A DNA stretch of 64,000 nucleotides from Escarpia spicata (GCA_963995525.1 OZ023209.1:9964152-10028151), one strand, 5' to 3'; positions 12,706 to 28,760 are shown, counted from the stretch's first letter. Translations and numbers: made by a program. The notes: generated by a model from the sequence alone, not told the origin.

Positions 12706-12939
12706 AAGCCTGGTTGCGAGTGTGTGCCAGCAATGAATCTGATTTTCAAATTCCTCCTGCAAGCTACTCTTGACAGGTCTACGTCGTCTATGTTCATACA
12801 GGTCACTCGCCTAAAGTTGTCGTGTCTCATTGAAAAAATAAAACAGACGATGCAATTCCCACCATGTTTATTGGTACATCTATATTCTAAAACAATACAG
12901 TTCTCTGTTTGGTTGCCTGCCTGTGGATCCACATTTCCG

Positions 12940-13190
12940 TCAATGTTGCATGCATGGGGCTGAAATGTTGTGTCTAGCGGGTCCATCAGTGTGCTTCGAA
13001 ATTCGTCCGGGGGTGGGAATCTTGGGGTCACAATTTAAAAATGGCATTTAATCTCCGTCAGTTTTGCATGTATGAGGCTGAAATTGTGACTGTGATCTAG
13101 CGGGCCAGTTTGGATGGTTTGTAGATGTACATTTTTTTTTATTCGTCCCGGCGGTGTGGATCTCGATTGGGGGGTTAAAATGTCAAAAGG
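12940..13190. repeat. Two tandem degenerate copies of a ~115-bp unit
   Basis: The string 'tccgtca.tgttgcatg.atg.ggctgaaat' occurs at about 12940 and again at about 13063. Each is followed by 'tctagcggg.cca', 'attcgtcc.g' and 'ggggt..aa' at matching spacing. The copies are diverged and noncoding. Confidence 0.65.
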
Positions 13191-13327
13191 GTTTTAACAC
13201 AGGCGACTGTCTTTCCTCTGGCAACGTGAAACTATAATGTCACGTAGCAGTATGCACATCATGCCTTGTACTACTGCACATCACAAATGAGCGTTCCAGC
13301 CACCAGTAGAAATCGTCTTAACTGCGC

Positions 13328-15851
<2,524 letters not shown>

Positions 15852-15990
15852 GGTGGTTACGTTTGTTATGGACGTGTTGGTCGGCGTTCAATGTCTATAG
15901 TTCCTCATCTAGTTGTCTTAATCCGTTGTCTCGGCCCTTCGCTGCATCGTCTGAGTTATATTGGTTGATTTTAGAGAAGCAGGCCCTATT

Positions 15991-16022
15991 CGTCAACAAT
16001 TTATAAAGTTCGAGTATTTCGA
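15991..16022 (-). promoter_or_regulatory. Core promoter of galaxin-like gene A (TATA region)
   Basis: Read on the minus strand: GAAATACTCGA, then TTTATAAATTGTTGACGAATA, about 140-150 bases upstream of the ATG. The same arrangement (GAAAAACTCGA, then TTATATATTGTTGACGGATA) precedes the ATG of paralogue B. Conservation between copies in otherwise diverged flanks supports a promoter. The transcription start itself is inferred. Confidence 0.6.
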
Positions 16023-16196
16023 TAGGTTGCATGCGTCAAACACTTTACCGATTTTGACTGTGGAATGCGTTGTGTCTCGGTTTCGCAACCTTGTTCCTGC
16101 GAGTTAGAGTTTGTGTTAGTAGGAACATTATTATCGAAGGCACTCGAATACAGTGACAAGTGTTTTATGCTTGCCTGAAACCACTCACCCACGCAT

Positions 16197-16885
<689 letters not shown>

Positions 16886-17439
16886 CATGTTTGATCATGT
16901 CTCCCTGCGAAAAGACGAACATACTATGTCTGTGAGTGTTTGTCTCTCAAAGACGCGCTGGTCGTTTGATAAAAATCGTCTGCATCAGTTCTTCAAACCG
17001 GAGTTTCAAGATAACAGTTGACATTTTTACAGGTAAAACTTTCAACTACCCTATCATATCATCAAACTATTTGCATATATCTTAATCGTTATATCAAGTA
17101 ATACACCTTTTAACAATCACTTATCCGACTTTTCGCTCTGAGTGAGCTCATTTTAAAATAAAACCAAAATCATTGATGCAGCTACTTTGAAACAAGTGTA
17201 CTATACGTGTAATAATTTCTAACCACGTCAACGCAACGGACCTGACATGCCAATACGTAGACCCTCTTCCACACAAGCTGCTATATCGGTTGACACCAGA
17301 CTGTTTTTGATTGAAAGACACTTAAGTTATAATACAGTTTAAAATTCATATGAACTCTTTACTTAGTTAGGGAATAGCAACTTTCTGTTACACAGTTTTC
17401 CAACCTATATATTTATCTGCCCTATGCTATTATACTGCT

Positions 17440-18045
17440 TTGTGTTCTTATTTTAATTCCGAAAAATTTCCACCTCACCGACGCCTGAAATATAACATCG
17501 ACAACAGTAAAGCCAAGGGTCAGAGCTACGATGATGCGCAGTTTATATCCTTGGATAAGGTTGGCGTGCAGGCCAGGCTAAAACAGTTATCCCCACGGGT
17601 TTTGTACGTACACTGCATGCATGTAGACTCCATGCCATCCGGAACATGATGGAGTCCATTAATTCTGTTTTCCTTTTCTTTGACTTATCCCCGAAACGAC
17701 AACGATTCCTAGAACTAGTCAGATATGAAAAAAAAAAAGCTTGTTGGATTGTGTAAGACTAGATGGGCAGAGCGTCACACATGCTACGCACGTTTTGTAT
17801 GAGATGTACAAATTATTGTGTAAATGTTTGGAAGCCATACTGAATCCGTCTGAATATCGTGACAACTGCGAGGAGGCTTCATGGACTGGCAGTTGGGATC
17901 AGGAGACTAGGACGAAGGCGCAAGGGCTGCTAACCAGTCCCACGTCGTCACATGCCATCATTGCATTCATCGTCACCAAGAACGCATTGGAGAATGTCAG
18001 GCCCATGGCTTCCAAGCTCCAAAAGAGGGACTTGGATAGGTAGTC
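17440..18045 (+). pseudogene. Decayed hAT-type (DUF4371/ZMYM-like) transposase fragment
   Basis: Two plus-strand frames carry recognisable pieces: GQSYDDAQFISLDKVGVQAR, then LSPRVLYVHCMH. After a frameshift come CKTRWAERHTC (another frame, about 17753), EMYKLLCKCLEAILNP and the tail IAFIVTKNALENVRPMASKL. These match the RNase H-like core of hAT transposases (QSYDGA.N..G...G.Q.R, YVHC.AH, KTRW). Frames are broken at least twice and the termini are not visible. It is a relic between the two galaxin-like genes. Confidence 0.7.
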
Positions 18046-20590
18046 AACAGGTACTGGCGATGCTCAAATGGAAAAGTCAGCGAGTAGTGGAGTTTTAATA
18101 ATGATTAACATATATCTGTACATCAACAAAAGTTATTAAAACACAGCTGATGTAATCAGAGTTTCTAGTATCTTGTTATTGTCAGCACCTAGCAACAGTC
18201 TATTAAGAGATTATATATTCTTGATATATTGTGCGTTTGAGGTCTACTATAATTATCGTCGTCTTCAATTCAGAACTTTGGCACGAAAGGCGGGTGTGCA
18301 AATCTCTACATTTATATTTTGGGTTTGTGATTATCACTATCTGGAGAAACTATTAAACACAGTTTCATTAGCAAAATATGCGCTGACTAGTATAGAAAAT
18401 GCGTGTAGCACTTTTTAGTCAAAGATATGTTAGTTTCTTTCACTGCAAAGCTATTGTAACTGAATTATACACATTGTCGTACGAATAAGTATGTATTATT
18501 AATACACTACCGTGCCTCTCTAGTTTGCATTAATCCGACAGAGTTAAGACGATTAGTTGTAGCCTACTTTCTTATGATACAGTTGCAGTATTATACTTGT
18601 TTTAGGTTTTGTTTTAAAACGGGATGTCGCCGAAGATTTCGTATTTCTCCCAATAATCCGTATTGCATACAGACCATTTGTATGACGTCGCAAGTAAGAT
18701 AACAGATAAGATAATTATAATAATATCAACAACAATAGTTCTTTTATGCACCATCTCTCTAGTTTCAGTAGCTAATAACTGCGATGAAAAACGACGCGTG
18801 TTACAAAACCTAGATACATATGTTTTCAAGATTTCGAGATATATATTCGTGTTTTGTTGCCCCTGCCTTTGAATAGAGGCACGGGCGATTGAGCATATAT
18901 TATGGTGCAGGCTGATAATACCAGTTGACAGACACTGTTTGTACTGGGGCTGGCAGAGCAGGGGTCTACTTCAGTCTCTGATTGGTCGTACCTGCAGACA
19001 CAAGATGCAAGTTGGATGACCACTTCATAGGAAATCGTAGAACCAGTGACGCACTTCAGACTCAACACATGCTCGTTAGATCACATTTGTTTATATCCAG
19101 GTGACAACAGCAAGATACGGTATAAATAGAAATGTCAACAAATAGATAAAGGCTCTTAAGTTCTTAACTGCTATGCTAGGTACACCGAACCGTTGACAGT
19201 TTCATCAGATAGAATAGTTTGTAAACGACATTGTGTAGCCTTCCTATGTCTTGTGACAGTTCTGCTATTAAATGTTTATATATATATATAATATATAAAT
19301 ATATATATATATATTAATAATTTACCGTTATTTCCTTATATAAACTCAATCACAAACCTGCACTACGAGCAATAGACTTTACAAATGAAACATGAAAATA
19401 CCAAACATTGCGTTACCGTTTACGCGAATATCTTCAGACAAGTTCCTTTTTAGGTGTTCAGTAAAACTATTAAAGTTAACATAATAACTCAACTATTTTA
19501 AAGGGTCCTGTATAAATATTTACGCATATGCACATGCACACACACACACGCGCGCGGGCACACGCACACACTTACTCGCACGGACGCAAGCATGCACGCA
19601 CGCATGCACACACACACAAACACACACACACACAATACCACAGCAATACTAACACGTGTTCTGAAATAATTATTATAAGAATTTATAGAAATAACTGTTT
19701 ATTTAAATGTTATATTAAGTGGTTTGTTTAACAATAATTTAGTTTTCCATTTGAAATACAACAATAAAGTAACATTAGGAAGAAGAGTGCTTTGAAAACT
19801 AAGACTTTTATATGATATCGAAACACTTCATATTTCGGCAAGAGTATTTTTAAGTGCATGGTGAATTGCGTTGTTGTTGTTGTTGCAAATACTCGAAATA
19901 TTTAGGGCTCTACGTTGGCGACCACGTGCTCTACTACATGGATCCTAGTGTAACGTATTATATAAGCCATACTCAAAATAAGTAATACTCTTGTTATGCA
20001 AATAAAACATATGATTTTGAAATATTTATGTTTACTTTAAAATGTGAATACCTTATTTCAGCGTAAACGTTTGAATCTACGTGGATGGTGTAGTTTATAA
20101 ATGTCAACTCGATTGCTGCCAAATATCCTTCCGCTTAATCAAGTCATCTAGACATCCACCATTTTATACTCAACACCTTCTAGAATATCACCTGAAAATC
20201 TGCCTACTCAAATGCACTTATGTCAGAACATGTGAATTTTGTAACCAAAATAATTTCTTTAAAAAATCTCTGCTTTTTTCATAGGAAATGTAACGAAACA
20301 GGAAGTCTAACTGAAGCATGAACCGTGAAGGTATTGGGTACTTTAACACGTATATCCAAGATTCCCGTTGTCCGTGCCGGCCGCCAGATTGCTCGGCAGT
20401 AAGGGCTTCGTCAGCTGGCCTGGCGCCAAAGTGAATTCACGCGAGCTTGTGACCATTCACACGACCTACTCCGATTGTTATCACACGCAGTAACACCATC
20501 TGACGCCGGTCTCACGTAGATACATTTCACGTGCACACGGGAAGAGTTATAGGACACAGTTTTGTTTTAAATAATATATATTTCTGAGAT
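18046..20590. other. AT-rich intergenic, no gene supported
   Basis: I see no family similarity. The minus-strand ORF at 18614-18829 contains an isoleucine-rich hydrophobic stretch but no splice context or relatives I recognise. AT repeats (19280-19325) and CA/CG repeats (19528-19635) are present. Confidence 0.4.
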
Positions 20591-20859
20591 TCTGGATGGA
20601 TGTCAAACTAGTGGATGTTAGAGTTTTCCGTGACTACCGAACTGACATCCCGGTCGATGTCCTGTCCACGCACTGAGCAGCATCATTTGTACAACCAAGT
20701 TAGTCAGTTTAAGTTGCATGCAAGGCAATGCGTCTTGTATGTGGTCATTACACAGGAAGAAGTAACATTCGAGAGGATGGAAGGAGAAGGAATTTGCGTA
20801 AAGGATGAGCATGAAAACACACCTGAAAAGGAAATCGTTGGGAGCAGACTGCGATTGGC

Positions 20860-21082
20860 AGGATATATTCAGAGAACAAGCGAGGAAAGATTGACAAAGT
20901 CTGCATAGAAGGCGAATTGGCCTTGAGTGGTAGGATTAATATGAGAATAGGATTATGAAAATTAAGTAGTGCAGGGATTGTGTGATGGTCTGAAAAAGGG
21001 CAGATGTAAACGGCTGAGCGTAGGCAAAATGGCACCAGACAGATACATATATATATATATATACATATATATACACACACAC

Positions 21083-21118
<36 letters not shown>

Positions 21119-21180
21119 GGGGGGGGGGAGAGAGAGGTGAGAGAGAGCGAGAGAGAGAGAATTATCAAGAGGGCTTAAAC
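20860..21180 (+). mobile_element. LINE C-terminal remnant followed by AT/AG microsatellite
   Basis: The frame at 20820-20908 reads EIVGSRLRLAGYIQRTSEER, the decayed form of the 'RLRW.GHV.RM..ER' end of a non-LTR ORF2. It is followed by (TA)n, then (GA)n, G9 and (GA)n between 21045 and 21160. Extent is approximate. Confidence 0.45.
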
Positions 21181-22044
21181 ATTGTGTGATGTTCCCCCTG
21201 CACCCTTCTCCGCCCAGATAGGTATAAAGGTTAAGAAGAAGAAGAAATAAAAGAACATTGTTTGTAACAATAATATTTATCAATGTATCTACGTTTTATA
21301 TTATTCATCGGCGCCGCGCCATGTTATCTCTATACATATTAAATTATCTAATTTCTAGACGTTAGTTGCCAATACAAATGTGTTATTTATGCACTATAAT
21401 ACAATAATTGAAATTAGATGTCAATTTCGCCTTCGAGAGGTTTGTTGTTTTTCTTTTTTCAGCTCTGCGCTTTCTTGTTTTATGGTAATAATTTGCCTTA
21501 GTATATTACAAAATGGCTAGATGCAATTGCGTGAAAACGCACGACAATGAATACCATAACATTAATAGTCATTAACCAATCTCCTACACCGCAAATGAGT
21601 TCCTGGGTGTGCATAAATAGGGAGACAAATCTGCATATATCTGTCCTGGCTTAATATATTCTTAATTTACAATTGTCCGTATGTATTAATAAAAAAATGT
21701 TTTAACTTAAAAAACTCCATTCCATTCTAACGTCCACACGCGCGCTCGCGTGAACGCACACTGCAGCATATGCAGCCCCAAACGATAACGACGACAACAC
21801 AACAATTTTAGTAATCTTTTTTATTTTGACAACTTTCAAAAAGACCCACCGCTGCAATAAATCGTGTTCTTTCGCAAGTTTCGCAGTAATATTCACACGT
21901 TTTGTTTTCATTTAGCCGCTGAAGTATCCGTCTTCTCGTCCTCTCGAACAACAACATTAACTTGAGCGCCAACGGCAGCCTTCATCACATTCTACATTCC
22001 TCGCTGACGTTCAACGACGTGTCTCACGCGTGTAAACTTTTGAA

Positions 22045-22080
22045 AAACTCGACGGACCTTATATATTGTTGACGGATATT
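22045..22080 (+). promoter_or_regulatory. Core promoter of galaxin-like gene B (TATA region)
   Basis: GAAAAACTCGA is followed by CTTATATATTGTTGACGGATA about 105-120 bases before the ATG. This is the counterpart of the motif before paralogue A. Confidence 0.6.
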
Positions 22081-22180
22081 TTTCTAGGATCAGACCGATA
22101 CAATTTAAAAACAGACGACAACGACTTCGGGAGCCACAAAATAAACGTCGATTTACAGTTCCACAACAACCGTGACCAAC

Positions 22181-23491
22181 ATGTTACGGTAGGTATACAG
22201 TTGTATTTATGGTAGACACTACTTGTTTTTAACTGTTCGTTTATTTATTGTTTCTATTTTATGACATTGACAATGAAATTTTGACGGGAACCACGTTTCT
22301 ACTTTCATAGTTTGCTGACCGTATTGTATACATAGTAATATCATGAATACAATTATAATACTTCAAAACTGCAATATTTCTATTTTCAGAAAAATAGTTA
22401 TCATAGCGTTAGAAAATAAATTACTACATTCATGATATGCACGTAAAAGTATTATTTTTACATGTGTATATACACTGTACAGTGACTATACCTTAGATAA
22501 GTCGTTATACCATCACATTGGCGAGTCCCTGATTTCTTTATTGCATGCATGTTTACACAAATGTGATTAACTGTGTTAACTGTTAGCATTTAAGTATCAT
22601 TGACAGTCATGTGTGCGTTCTATTAGGATCCCTGCACAACACTGTAAAACAAGACCGTCCCTCAACTGTTGATTGGCTATGAAGATGCTGGTAGAATGAA
22701 ATTGTTCAAACAAAAAGAAGATACCACAGAGGACGATAAATAGTTAGAATAAGTAATAAAACATGTTTTTCTTATTTTACTTTATCTTAAATTTGGTTAA
22801 AGTCAAGCATTGTTGCATGTGCAGTGGACATCTGTTTGTAGTGGTTTGTGTCTGTTGCAGTCTCCGCCACGTCACGACCGCCCTGGTCGGTATGCTCTGT
22901 CTCCTGTCCTGTGTCTCCGCCGACCTGTTCCTGAAGATGCGGCCACACGGTGAGACTGCTACAGCGGCCCGTCGATGGCGGTCGATTGTTATATTTACAC
23001 TATAAGTAACGTTTACCAAGAGGAAACTAAAACACGAAGAGAAATATATTCACAATACGATTATATACAGTGTGTATATATTGCATTATTTTGGGTACAT
23101 TGTATACAATAATATACACATTGCTTACATTTCATACATTGCACTGCATGCAGCGTACGCGTTGTGTACATTACGTACATTAGGTACAGTACATACATGA
23201 TATACAATAAGTGCTTACATTATAAACATGACATACATATGGAATACAGCACATACATTGCACATGTTACACACACACACCACGCACGGACGCACGCACG
23301 CACGCACCCACGCACGCGCGCTCACACACACACATTGCATACATTGTACACATTGCATACTATACGTTGTCCCTGTTGTTTTCGTTGCATTCTTGCATTT
23401 TGTATAGTGTGTAGCATATATAATGTATTATGTATGTAAAATATATATTATCATATATTTTTACATACAATATATATATACACATATATAC

Positions 23492-23535
<44 letters not shown>

Positions 23536-23923
23536 TATATTGTTTGCTTAAAGGTGTCCTGAAAATATTTTAGTTGCAAAGATAAAAGGAAATGTACTAC
23601 AGATAGAAGATATGAATACAGTTAAACTTAGGTGATTCATTAATTTCTATCATACATCGGCTTAATACTTAATCAAATTTACTTCTTTCTTGTTTCCAGG
23701 CGAACTTTGCGCCGGAAGAGAATACGACCCAGAATACCTGGCGTGCTGCGATGACGTGTTGCTTCCCCGTTTTCCGGGTTACAAATGCTGCGGCAAAAGG
23801 GTATACGACACAAAATTTGCCCTGTGCTGCGACCAGATGATAATTGTTAACCACCAGTTCTGGATGTCATGTGACGACTACACCCGTCTGCACGCGCTAC
23901 CTTTATTCCGAAACACCACGTGA
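22181..23923 (+). CDS. Small secreted galaxin-like cysteine-rich protein (paralogue B), 106 aa
   Basis: Exons 22181-22188 (ATGTTACG, then GTAGGT), 22861-22949 and 23700-23923 (TGA) join in phases 2 and 1, giving 107 codons with the stop. The start follows a CCAAC context. Exon 2 supplies a signal peptide (LRHVTTALVGMLCLLSCVSA) plus a nine-residue DLFLKMRPH extension absent from paralogue A, because the donor lies 27 bases further on. Exon 3 reads GELCAGREYDPEYLACCDDV, GYKCCGKRVYD, FALCCDQ and FWMSCDDYTRL, ending RNTT. The eight cysteines and three CC pairs align one for one with paralogue A, and the block from REYDP to CDDY.RL is strongly conserved. The likely place of action is outside the cell. 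Galaxin-type membership is inferred from spacing. Alternatives are another small CC-repeat matrix family or a lineage-specific secreted family. A polyadenylation signal lies at 24305. Confidence 0.85.
23090..23535. repeat. TACAT/CA/CACG and (TA)n simple repeats
   Basis: 'acattgtatac' type repeats, a CA/CACG run (23270-23335) and a long (TA)n block (23470-23532) fill intron 2 of galaxin-like gene B. Confidence 0.85.
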
Positions 23924-24304
23924 TCAGACTACCACTGAGTGCTGTTAAGACATGTTCGATTGGTGGCGGGAACACTCATTTACGATGTACATAACTACAC
24001 GTCCTGTCGTACACATTGTTATGTGACATAATATGTTCATGTATCAATAATACGTTATTGAAATGTCACCAGTAGTTTTATGGTGTCGATAACATACGAC
24101 AATGACCTATAATACCTTTAGCGGAGGAGTGACTTCAAAGAATGTAGACGACGACATTTCAAGAGCAACTTCAAAGATGAACTTGAAAAACTGACACAGC
24201 GCAAACTGTACTCATAAAACGAATCTCCAGGTGCAAGGCACCTTCAATTGCTTACTCTCCGGAGAATGTATGGCCTAACATTTACTTCATTTTAGACAAA
24301 ATGA

Positions 24305-24310
24305 AATAAA
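24305..24310 (+). terminator. Candidate polyadenylation signal of galaxin-like gene B
   Basis: AATAAA, about 380 bases after the stop codon at 23923, is the first perfect hexamer I noticed downstream. Confidence 0.4.
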
Positions 24311-24319
24311 TGTATTTCC

Positions 24320-26580
24320 TTATACAAACAGAAATCATACCAGTAATATTTGTAGCAGGTCATACACTATTGTTTCCATTATAATTGTATTTATTTTGTC
24401 GGGAAAACAGAATCACGAAATGCTCCATAAGAGACATAAGCTAATCGTATCCAGCTGGTTAGATGCATACTAAAATGTAATTCTTTGACACTCATTAATA
24501 ATGTTTCAGCATCGGGAAGTAAGATCAACAATCGTGTAAATGAGACGGTGGATTTGGAAAAGTCAGGGCTAAGTTGGTTTCTCAGCTAGGCGACATCATA
24601 CAACATATATCAAGAATTATGCTGCCCTTGTATATGGATAATAAAGCAAATACTTAGCTTTTGTGTAGGCAGAGGGAAATAAATGGGGTCACTAGACCCC
24701 CAGTCATTTCAAGTTGTTGTAAAAGTTTACCTTTCGATACCGCCTGATAGATTGGTGCGTAAATAAAATGTTTGGTTCGAGTGTACAGTGATCATCCCAC
24801 TTGGGGGCCGTGGGGGCTCCTTTAAGCAACAATCTTGAAACGGCCCTAACTTCAGAACCGTTCATCCTACATCAATATGTTATGTCTCTATGGATTCACC
24901 AATGATGAAGTACTTCTCCCGGCAACTCCTAGCAGGACCTAACTCATCAACTGCAGAACACTTTGTTAAAAAACAAAGATCCTCACCGTTAGTCAGGTTG
25001 CAATGCTAAATATGTCTTCCCTTCCTATGAACATGAAATGTGAGCTTCCTCTTGCAAAGTTAATTTCATGGCGCCCAAAAACCGTTTAAAATTGGTTAAC
25101 AGTTTGGACGATTATATATCTGTGAGTCCATCCTTCTTCACTCATATAAGTTCATTCCAATAGAGGGTCGGAAGCTCTCCACTCAACCACTTGCAAAAGG
25201 GGCCAGTGACAACGAGTTTGTCCGACGTAGAGAAGAATAATGAAGTAGCACTAATAGATATTCGTGGAGGGACAGAAACGGATGCAGTTTCTCTGGTCAT
25301 ATGGCCTTCTTATCATTAATCTCGATTATATGTCGTTGGAAGATCAGTAAAATACATTGAAGCCCACTCGCCCATCTTCCACAACGAATCAGCTGTTCTA
25401 GACGGGATTCAAACAAGACACTATAGTCCAGTCGATCTATGGTTCAACCTCAAACAAATTGCAATAGTAAGTTTTTAGGCATTTTTAGATTCTACTGTAT
25501 ATTTATGTTACCAGAAAAAAAAGTTCACAAAAATCCACATTGTCATTTTCGCATATTGCCAAGTGGTCGTACGTCTCACTGAAATTTAGGGGGGTACGCG
25601 TAATTAATGTTGTACAACTCAGTTTCGGTGAGAATACTATAAAGATCACGTATATCGTTCGAAAGGCAATGCATTTTGCTGTGTAACGGTACCTAACAAA
25701 TATCATTGCAATGAATATTAAGGTCAGAATCGTATTCTAAACACATTTACAAATTATTGCAATTTACATGTACCCAGATTTTCGGCCTAGTCCAGTCAAT
25801 CTATGGTTTAGCCTCAAACAAATTGTAATAGCAATCATTATGGCATTTTTAGGTAGCACTATATGTCTGCATTATTAGATAAAAAGTCCACAGAAATTCA
25901 CGTGGTGGAACATTTTCATTTCTGACGATAATAACAAGTGTTCGAAAGTCTCTGACGGTCAGTTTTGTCATAGTAAAATCTAAGGAAAGGACTTATTTAA
26001 GCTGAATATTCTATATTCTGTACGCCATTGGAAGTGGTATGGATATATTCATACAACGATATACATCAAGTTTAATTCCATTTAGTAATAACATCAATAT
26101 AATTATCTAAACACAGTGAAACTCGAATTTTAGCTGGCATGGGTAGAAGCTTTGCGAACAACCACATTTTGCGCACATAATTTATATAGTCATAAACTTG
26201 TTTATTTCAACAGAGTTTATGTCCTTAGCTACTGTGTCTAAATATTAACACCGTTTTCATGAATATGTTAGTGCTTTGTATTTGGTTGATATTTTAACTC
26301 AGGTACTTATTCCAATATCAGTTATCTTCACCAAAACCCTACACTATAAAAATTGCAGTGAGGTGTGTGCGTATATCCTTATTGTTGCTTAAAATGTAGT
26401 GTTATTTACTGGTACTTGACACGTTCAAACACTGCTGTCGTTGAGAGCTTCCACGAAGATGTTAGTTGCAATTTGACACACCGCGCACACACAGAAGTAC
26501 ACTCAAGTCCGTTCTTTCCGCAATTACATCCCAACGTATTGTAGTTTGTCTTTACCAACAGTTCACTCGGTCGCCTGCTG
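24320..26580. other. Intergenic repeat-rich sequence without a gene
   Basis: No exon is supported. Two direct copies of a dispersed repeat lie at 25424-25560 and 25788-25950. The rest is AT-rich with no recognisable protein similarity. Confidence 0.4.
25424..25950 (+). repeat. Two direct copies of a ~150-bp dispersed repeat
   Basis: Both copies begin tagtccagtc(a/g)atctatgg, continue 'ctcaaacaaattg.aatag' and 'ggcatttttag', and reach 'aa.tccaca.aaat.cac.t'. They start at 25424 and 25788. A third copy, inverted, lies at 35430-35586. Confidence 0.7.
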
Positions 26581-26589
26581 AAATGTATA

Positions 26590-27310
26590 CGTATGGCAGA
26601 ATCACTCGCTGCGTTTGTCAACAAAGATACAAGTATACAAGGCTGTCGTCATCATTCGTCACTACCCTTTTGTATGGGGCAGAGATGTGGTTCCTCTACA
26701 GAAAGCAAGTACAACTGCTTGAATGGTTCCACCAGCGATGTCGGCGCTCCATCACGGGACTGCATTGGCAGGACTATGTCTCCAACAAAGAGATCTTGCA
26801 AAAGACAAACCTCAGGAGCATCGAAACCATGTTGATGCTCAGACAGTTCCGCTGGGCAGGCCACGTCTCGCGCATGGATGACATCAGAATGCCATAAGTT
26901 GTATTTTATTATGAGCTTCGTCAGGGCAACCGAGATAGAAAGTCCCCCACAGGCGCTAGAATGATCAGCTGAAACGGCAACTCACCCTGGCAAGACCCCC
27001 AAAGATTGGCAACAGAGCGACTACTATGAGAGCTGCCCACGACGTTGAGCATTCCAGAAGAGAAGCAGACGGGGAGAAGCGTAGGCGGAGGAAAGAATCT
27101 GCATCTCAGGCACTTCAGGCCAACTAAACCTTTGCCAAACCTGCTCCAGAGCCTGCAAATCCAGGATGGGCCTCTGTAACCACCAGAATGCGTGCCGCCG
27201 CCCCTCCAGGGACGGGGATCTTCCCACTGATCTTCACAAGCGAATAATCTGCTCCACACAACGGATGACCAACAGCATGCGGGCTGGTGCTGCTGGGAGA
27301 TCAGTCATCT
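26590..27310 (+). mobile_element. LINE ORF2 C-terminal fragment
   Basis: Plus-strand frames read TTLLYGAEMWFLYRKQVQLL, EWFHQRCRRSITGLHWQDYV, QFRWAGHVSRMDDIRMP and, after shifts, CSRACKSRMGLYNHQ-like text (here SRMGLCNHQNACRRPSRDG). This is the post-RT region and terminal C2H2-like knuckle (C..C...C.SR.GL..H.R.C) of a common invertebrate LINE family. Several frameshifts make it a relic. Confidence 0.75.
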
Positions 27311-27374
27311 TTGGAATACGATACTTGTATTTGACAATCCAGCTCTAGTCCGTGGCTTTTAGAGTTTTGTTGGA

Positions 27375-27968
27375 ACCTTTTCACTGTTGGTTCTGATCCT
27401 GCGGCTGTGATAATGGGCAGCAGTTGATTGAAGTACGGAGTAGATTTGAGTAAGCTGCGCTTGTTGCTACATTCTCAATGAAGTGCTTGCAAACCATCAA
27501 GGTTTTTGCCAATGTTCCCACATTGGAAGCACACAATAGCCTGGTTTCTTGCAGTAACCAATTATTCAACTGTTGCTGTGGTATCATATCTTAGCCCGCA
27601 TCTTGGCCCAGATATTCTGTGAGAGCTCTGATGTGCCAGATCGTTATTTAGTTGTTGTGCTATGCTGTGTTTAGGTTCTGGCATTAAGAATACACCAACG
27701 AGTTCCTGTTGAAAGTGGTAACACAACAGCACTAGCAAATCGGTGTCTTCACCACTGAGGATGGCGTCAATTTGTCTGATTAGTTCAGTGCTTTCTAACG
27801 ATCATTACTTTAGTGTCCTCTGCATGAAAACGACAGCACCCAGCTTTCTCAAGCTCATTGCTCAGTAAGTTGATGAATGTGTGCTTGTTTTCTCTGTTGG
27901 CCAAAAACTCCTCCTTTGGGAGGAGGACCTTGCTGATCAGCCGCCTTCCACAGCATCATCTGAAGATG
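27375..27968 (-). pseudogene. Fragment of the repetitive 'GEDTDLLVLL' family
   Basis: Minus-strand text in order: KEEFLANRENKHTFINLLSN, ELEKAGCCRFHAEDTKV, GEDTDLLVLLCYHFQQELVG, VFLMPEPKHSIAQQ, and degenerate sequence ending near 27375. Multi-copy invertebrate genes of unknown function carry these strings (ANR.NK..FI.LL...L..AGC, GEDTDLLVLL, F..EPK). A PIN/nuclease-like fold has been suggested for such acidic GEDTD motifs, and I treat that as inference. The copy lacks a start and is broken by stops. Confidence 0.55.
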
Positions 27969-28088
27969 TGCCCTCCGCACATAATCTGTGGGAGGAAACG
28001 CCATGGTGTGCACTGGCTTTCCATTCTTTCTCCCACACTCATCTTCATATGATGCTGTGAAAGGCGGCTGATCAGCAAGGTCCTCCTC
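27920..28088. repeat. Imperfect inverted repeat, ~49-bp arms
   Basis: Left arm 27920-27968 and right arm 28040-28088 are reverse complements apart from two small changes (gaggaccttgctgatcagcc against its complement). The 71-base spacer is itself partly palindromic. It could form a hairpin of about 170 bases. Confidence 0.8.
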
Positions 28089-28760
28089 ATTTGGATATCA
28101 CGCAGTTTGTGTGGGTGAAGGACGATATCCGGTCACCCAGCTTAGAGATTGGACCCACGGATCCTCCAGGTCTGACAGATGTCATAAGCTGTGATTGGAA
28201 AGCAGAGAGCAAGGCATGCAGAACTGACGTTTGCAGTTGCCACGGCAATAATATGTCATGTAGGGCCTATCATCTATTGCGCGTGTACAGCTGGCGATGG
28301 GTGTTGTAACCCTCTCATGGTTGGGGACGATGCGTATGTAATATATTTGAAATCATCGCACCTAAAAATCTATCTTTTTGCATCAACATTACGGCTCTAA
28401 GTGATGTAGGTCTTTCGTTATAGCGATAATTGGTTTTGATGGGCGCCATCTTTAAAAATGGCGGATATATGAATGTTAGCAAAGGTCATGTGTAACATAT
28501 TTGAAATTGCTGATCACAATTCTACACATTAACATAGAAATGTGTGACAAATTTGGTAATATATTATTAACATAACGTTTATTTGACCCCATATAGGTAC
28601 ACAATTAATTGGTTTTTGAACATCACTTATGCTGTAATAAACAACAAATATAAACATTATGCAGACATACATAAACGAATATCATTATATGTTCAACATA
28701 CTATTCGGAAAATACATACAAACGCATGTGCAGCTATTATGGTATTGGTGTACCATAGAT
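28089..28760. other. No gene seen
   Basis: Contains 'gggcgccatctttaaaaatggcgg' (28440-28465), a short inverted motif related to the one at 34436-34480. No coding evidence. Confidence 0.4.

Larger units (their letters stand above)
10481..12939. other. AT-rich intergenic sequence, no gene seen
   Basis: No exon could be supported. A 57-codon frame from an AAGATGGCTGCC context near 10873 has no family similarity and no good donor. The (TG)n block at 11780-11842 and CA/CG repeats at 12610-12703 are the only clear structures. Confidence 0.4.

Noticed and set aside
12519..13031. 170-residue minus-strand ORF
   Set aside because: Runs through CA/CG microsatellite and a tandem repeat. No family features or splice sites.
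18614..18829. ORF with Ile-rich hydrophobic segment
   Set aside because: AT-rich sequence gives such stretches by chance. No start context, splice sites or relatives.
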